From NCBI GenBank assembly GCA_937910385.1, contig CALEPT010000123.1:1-64000 (forward strand): DNA of 64,000 nucleotides, written 5' to 3'. Every line of letters begins with the position of its first letter. Positions within the stretch are counted from its first letter, which is position 1. Source of the DNA: an uncultured Ruminococcus sp. GTDB lineage: Bacteria > Bacillota > Clostridia > Oscillospirales > Ruminococcaceae. Position numbers and translations under genes: made by a program. This document shows positions 60,877-64,000 of the stretch, piece after piece. Below the pieces are notes generated by a model, which saw only the letters and a program-made list of their open reading frames with translations, was not told the origin of the DNA and ran no database searches.

Positions 60877-60982
60877 TTTAATGATTAACGATAAATTTTT
60901 ATCGTTAATTTTATACAAGAAACATATGAAAAACAACGCTTGCTTATATTCAAACATACAATTTTTATCGTTTATCATTAAA
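60877..60982. promoter_or_regulatory. Paired inverted repeats upstream of the DUF2975 promoter
   Basis: A 19-nt sequence TTTAATGATTAACGATAAA (60877-60895) recurs inverted at 60964-60982 with one mismatch, ending 6 bp before the -35. The left copy is also part of a perfect local palindrome ATTAACGATAA / TTATCGTTAAT (60884-60909). The layout suggests cooperative repressor binding, perhaps by the HTH protein encoded downstream. Confidence 0.5.
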
Positions 60983-60988
60983 TTTTAG

Positions 60989-61017
60989 TTGACAAACGCT
61001 AATCCGTGTGCTATACT
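60989..61017 (+). promoter_or_regulatory. Promoter of the DUF2975-HTH operon
   Basis: TTGACA (60989-60994) and TATACT (61012-61017), spacing 17 bp; leader about 50 nt. Confidence 0.85.
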
Positions 61018-61072
61018 GAGTACATCAGCTGAGGAACAAAAAATAAACACTTTCAAAAAAGGAGTAATATTT

Positions 61073-61735
61073 ATGGAAAACAAAAATATCAAAAGCATCC
61101 ACACAATAGGAAAAGTAAGTAAAATACTTTTAATCATCCTTCAGGTCGTTCTTATCATCGGATTCGTTGGCACGATTATTGGCGGAATAGCAGTACTCGC
61201 TCTGCCGAGCGACTTCATCAGCATAAAGGGCGGCGGAAATGCTGATGTCACCTTAAAAACAAGCCGTATCGCTTCAAAGATGATAGAGATCGATGATCTC
61301 GAGGACGCAAACTTTCACTTTAACAGCTTCGGATATAAAATAAACCTTGATACAACAGAGGAGAAGATATCCGATAACGAGACCGTTTATCATATCGCTG
61401 CTGACGCTGACGGAATAAGCGGTTTTGAAATAAAGATGACAGCGGCTGTTTCCTGTTTTGGCGCAGCTCTTCTCCTCGCACTGTTCTGTGTTGCTGCAAT
61501 ATTTGCAAAAAGGCTCGCAAAGTCTCTTGAGGTCTGCCGTTCACCCTTTGAGGAAAACGTCATCAAAGCAATGAAGGCATTCGGATTTTCTCTTATTCCA
61601 TGGGCAGCAGTAAAATTCCTTGTGGGTAATATAGACGGTGCTATCATGGCACTTCTTGTACTGATGGTTCTCGTGCTTATAAACATCTTCAAGTACGGTG
61701 CGCAGCTCCAGCAGGAATCCGACGAAACACTGTGA
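61073..61735 (+). CDS. DUF2975-like membrane protein
   Basis: A 220-residue protein with four predicted helices: two-part hydrophobic start (ILLIILQVVLIIGFVGTIIGG), a long outside loop, and three later helices (AAVSCFGAALLLALFCVAAIF; FGFSLIPWAAVKFL; IMALLVLMVLVLINIF). This matches DUF2975 proteins, which in Firmicutes are commonly next to a small YozG-like HTH gene. ATG 61073 follows AAAGGAG. Function unknown. Confidence 0.75.
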   Translation: MENKNIKSIHTIGKVSKILLIILQVVLIIGFVGTIIGGIAVLALPSDFISIKGGGNADVTLKTSRIASKMIEIDDLEDANFHFNSFGYKINLDTTEEKISDNETVYHIAADADGISGFEIKMTAAVSCFGAALLLALFCVAAIFAKRLAKSLEVCRSPFEENVIKAMKAFGFSLIPWAAVKFLVGNIDGAIMALLVLMVLVLINIFKYGAQLQQESDETL

Positions 61736-61745
61736 GGTGAGTGAA

Positions 61746-61958
61746 ATGTCTATAATTCTAAGACTTGACCGCGTAATGGCGGACAGAAAAATGAGCCTCA
61801 ACGAGTTAAGTGAGGCAGTAGGTGTGAGCAACGTCAACCTCTCAAAGCTGAAAACAGGCAAGGTCAGCGCGATACGCTTTTCTACTCTCAACGCTATCTG
61901 TAAGGCGCTCAATTGCCAGCCGGGGGATATCCTCGAATTTATTGATGACGGACAGTAA
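61746..61958 (+). CDS. Small Cro/CI-type HTH regulator (YozG-like)
   Basis: A 70-residue protein that is a single helix-turn-helix domain: VMADRKMSLNELSEAVGVSN, then LSKLKTGKVSAIRFSTLNAI and the closing CKALNCQPGDILEF typical of the YozG/HTH_26 family. GAGGTGAGTG precedes ATG 61746. It is paired with the DUF2975 gene 10 nt upstream and may autoregulate through the inverted repeats at 60877-60982. Confidence 0.9.
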   Translation: MSIILRLDRVMADRKMSLNELSEAVGVSNVNLSKLKTGKVSAIRFSTLNAICKALNCQPGDILEFIDDGQ

Positions 61959-61977
61959 TGCATAATTTAAGGGCAGA

Positions 61978-62000
61978 CAAAGGGGAGCTCCCTTTGGCGG
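61978..62000 (-). repeat. Dispersed palindromic repeat, copy 5
   Basis: CAAAGGGGAGCTCCCTTTGG followed by CGG: a diverged, inverted copy of the CCAAAGGGA hairpin. Flanking TTTAAGGGCAGACA (near 61965) and TGTCCGCCCTTAAA (near 62078) are inverted relative to each other and enclose the whole spacer. Confidence 0.55.
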
Positions 62001-62015
62001 AATCGCGGCATAAAA

Positions 62016-62045
62016 TTACCGAGCCCATAATTTCAGGCTCGGTAA
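62016..62045. terminator. Hairpin between convergent genes
   Basis: TTACCGAGCC (62016-62025), 10-nt loop, GGCTCGGTAA (62036-62045), followed on plus by CCCACTTTTT and on minus by TTTTATG. A likely terminator for both the HTH gene and the ligase gene. Confidence 0.75.
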
Positions 62046-62092
62046 CCCACTTTTTCCGTTAAGGGAAGCTGACTAATGTCCGCCCTTAAATA

Positions 62093-64000
62093 TTATCCCT
62101 TTAATTCAACACGTCTTATTTTACCGCTGATAGTCTTGGGGAGCTCGTCGCGGAACTCTACTATTCTCGGATACTTGTAAGGCGCAGTGTGCTTCTTTAC
62201 GTAATCCTGTATCTCCTTTTTCAGCTCGTCTGTGCCGACTGTTCCCTTTGTGAGAACGATAGAAGCCTTTACTACCTGACCTCTTACCGGGTCGGGAGCA
62301 GCGCTTACTCCGCACTCAAGAACGTAAGGAAGCTCCATGATAACGCTTTCTATCTCGAATGGTCCTATGCGGTAGCCCGAGGACTTGATAACGTCATCAA
62401 CACGTCCGACGTACCAGTAATAGCCGTCCTCGTCCTTCCATGCGGTATCGCCTGTGTGGTAGAATCCGTCGTGCCATACGTCGGTGGTTTTTTCTTCGTC
62501 GTTATAGTAGCCGAGGAAAAGACCTGCCGGTATATTTTTATCCGTGCGGATAACGATCTCGCCGGTCTCGCCGGTCTTTACGGGCTTTCCGTCTGGGTCA
62601 ACGATGTCAATGTCATAAAGTGCGCTCGGTTTGCCCATTGAACCGGGACGAGCTGTCATACCTACGAAGTTTCCTATAGCGAGAGTTGTCTCTGTCTGAC
62701 CGAAGCCCTCCATGAGCTTGACTCCCGTTGCCTTGAGGAACTGGTTGTAGACCTCGGGATTGAGAGCCTCGCCTGCAACTGTAGCATACTTTATCGAGCT
62801 GAGATCGTACTTGCTGAGATCCTCCTTGATAAAGAAGCGGTACATCGTGGGCGGAGCACAGAAGGTCGTGATGTTATACTTTTTGAACATGGGGAGTATC
62901 TTGTGTGCGTCAAAGCGGTCGAAGTCATAAACGAAAACGCAGGTCTCACTGAGCCACTGTCCATAGAGCTTGCCCCAGAGTGCCTTGCCCCAGCCGGTAT
63001 CGGAGATAGTGAAGTGTATGCCGTTCGGGTCAACGTTGTGCCAGTAGCGTGCAGTAATGAAGTGACCGAGGGCGTACTTATGGCTGTGCATAGCTATCTT
63101 AGGATAGCCTGTAGTTCCGGATGTGAAGAACATGAGGTTCGGCTCACTTCCGCACGAAAGGAGCTCGGGGTCTGTCGGACGCTCAAAAACATCGCTGAAT
63201 GCTGACATTTCCTCATCGAAGGAAGCCCAGCCCTCGCGCTCGCCGTGGGCGATCATTCTTATTATATCCATGCCGCATTCTTCAATTGCAAGATCGACCT
63301 GATGAGCAACGTCGCCGTCACCGGTACAGACAATAGCCTTTACGTCGGCTGCCTTGAATCGGTATGTAAAGTCGTGCTGAACGAGCTGATTGGTCGCAGG
63401 GATAACGATAGCACCTATCTTGTGCAGCGCAATAATAGAGAACCAGAACTGATAGTGTCTCTTGAGGACGAGCATTACCTTATCGCCCTTTTTTATGCCC
63501 TTGGACTTGAAGTAATTCGCCGTCATGTTGGAGTATTTCTTTATATCGGCGAAGGTAAAGCGCTTTTCCTGCATATCGTCGGAAACATAGATGAGCGCGG
63601 TCTTGTCGGGACATTTAGCGGCGAGTCCGTCAACAATGTCGAAGCCGAAGTTGAAGGTATCGTCGTTTTTGAAGCTGATACCTGTCAGAGCGCCGTCCGC
63701 ATCGGTCTGCACCTCGACAAATTTATCGGCAACAGGAGCTTCCACCTTTGCGAGGTCAAAGTTTGTGACGCCCGGGAGAATTACGGGGTCGAGATTCTGG
63801 ATAGCGTGCTGAGGCTGATTAAGTCCGCAGACTATGGCGTAGAATTTACATTCCTTGCCGCCTACAGCCCATTCGTCGTGGGGCTCGCTGCTGTCGTAGT
63901 AGATAGAATCGCCTTCGTTGAGTATCTCGATATTATCGCCTACCTGGACCTTGAGTTGTCCGCTGATGACGATGTCCATTTCCTGTCCCTCATGAGAATG
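62093..64000 (-). CDS. AMP-forming acyl-CoA synthetase with N-terminal cupin (5' end outside window)
   Basis: At least 636 residues, cut at the window edge. The visible N-terminus (HSHEGQEMDIVISGQLKV, then GDSIYYDSSEPHDEW) is a cupin domain to about residue 80. The rest is an adenylate-forming ligase: FFTSGTTGYPKIAMHSHKY (P-loop, near 290), VKLMEGFGQTETT, HTGDTAWKDEDGYYWYVGR, and the C-terminal LPKTISGKIRRVELK with the catalytic Lys. It resembles medium-chain or acetyl-type synthetases; the acid is unknown. The cupin may sense a small ligand, and a DNA-binding domain could precede it outside the window. Confidence 0.88.
   Translation of the reverse strand, partial: HSHEGQEMDIVISGQLKVQVGDNIEILNEGDSIYYDSSEPHDEWAVGGKECKFYAIVCGLNQPQHAIQNLDPVILPGVTNFDLAKVEAPVADKFVEVQTDADGALTGISFKNDDTFNFGFDIVDGLAAKCPDKTALIYVSDDMQEKRFTFADIKKYSNMTANYFKSKGIKKGDKVMLVLKRHYQFWFSIIALHKIGAIVIPATNQLVQHDFTYRFKAADVKAIVCTGDGDVAHQVDLAIEECGMDIIRMIAHGEREGWASFDEEMSAFSDVFERPTDPELLSCGSEPNLMFFTSGTTGYPKIAMHSHKYALGHFITARYWHNVDPNGIHFTISDTGWGKALWGKLYGQWLSETCVFVYDFDRFDAHKILPMFKKYNITTFCAPPTMYRFFIKEDLSKYDLSSIKYATVAGEALNPEVYNQFLKATGVKLMEGFGQTETTLAIGNFVGMTARPGSMGKPSALYDIDIVDPDGKPVKTGETGEIVIRTDKNIPAGLFLGYYNDEEKTTDVWHDGFYHTGDTAWKDEDGYYWYVGRVDDVIKSSGYRIGPFEIESVIMELPYVLECGVSAAPDPVRGQVVKASIVLTKGTVGTDELKKEIQDYVKKHTAPYKYPRIVEFRDELPKTISGKIRRVELKG

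Overview
The window looks like chromosome from a fibre-degrading gut or rumen Ruminococcus-type firmicute (Oscillospiraceae). This is an inference from two C-terminal dockerin modules (a CotH-family protein and a GH74 xyloglucanase), a second lipoprotein GH74, a pyruvate:ferredoxin oxidoreductase, clostridial gene neighbourhoods and strong GGAGG ribosome-binding sites throughout. No rRNA, tRNA or CRISPR array was seen. Most promoters I could define have a -35 and -10 separated by exactly 17 bp.

Layout. 0.2-4.9 kb: two unrelated glutamate-cysteine ligase-type enzymes, a class II glutamine amidotransferase and a serine hydrolase. 5.0-9.4 kb: a sulfate ABC importer operon preceded by a promoter, an operator-like inverted repeat and a short leader ORF with a Cys-Cys pair. 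9.5-15.8 kb: a tightly overlapping operon from glutamyl-tRNA to siroheme (hemA, sirC-like, hemC, cobA-hemD fusion, hemB, hemL); with the importer it suggests assimilatory sulfur metabolism. 16-23.2 kb (minus strand): pyruvate kinase, CotH-dockerin protein, O-acetylhomoserine sulfhydrylase, PcrA helicase. 23.6-30.1 kb: secreted metallo-beta-lactamase-fold protein, CPBP protease, two M42 aminopeptidases, an acetyltransferase and a methionine gamma-lyase family enzyme.

30.5-37.5 kb is the most unusual part: a compact, intact phage-derived packaging and capsid module (TerS, TerL, portal, capsid, prohead protease, connector and tail or hub-like proteins) bounded by terminators. It has no integrase, replication, lysis, regulator, tail-tube or tape-measure gene. 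37.6-42.2 kb carries the dockerin GH74, a phosphopantetheinyl transferase, a run of seven hairpins and a self-contained Vat-type acetyltransferase cassette between terminal inverted repeats.

42.2-64 kb holds PFOR; two ECF sigma-factor modules, one paired with a membrane-anchored beta-propeller protein that may be its anti-sigma sensor; an aldo/keto reductase - ECF S-component - DUF1893 operon; a GH74 lipoprotein - GH25 - ManA - glucokinase operon; a small M50 protease with a one-pass partner; a DUF2975/YozG-type regulator pair; and the C-terminal part of a cupin-AMP-ligase fusion running off the end.

Two families of dispersed palindromes occupy intergenic spaces: GGCGGACA/TGTCCGCC-type terminators, and a CCAAAGGGA/TCCCTTTGG hairpin followed by a GGGGC/GCCCC hairpin. 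Several other spacers fold into multi-hairpin structures that no annotated feature explains.
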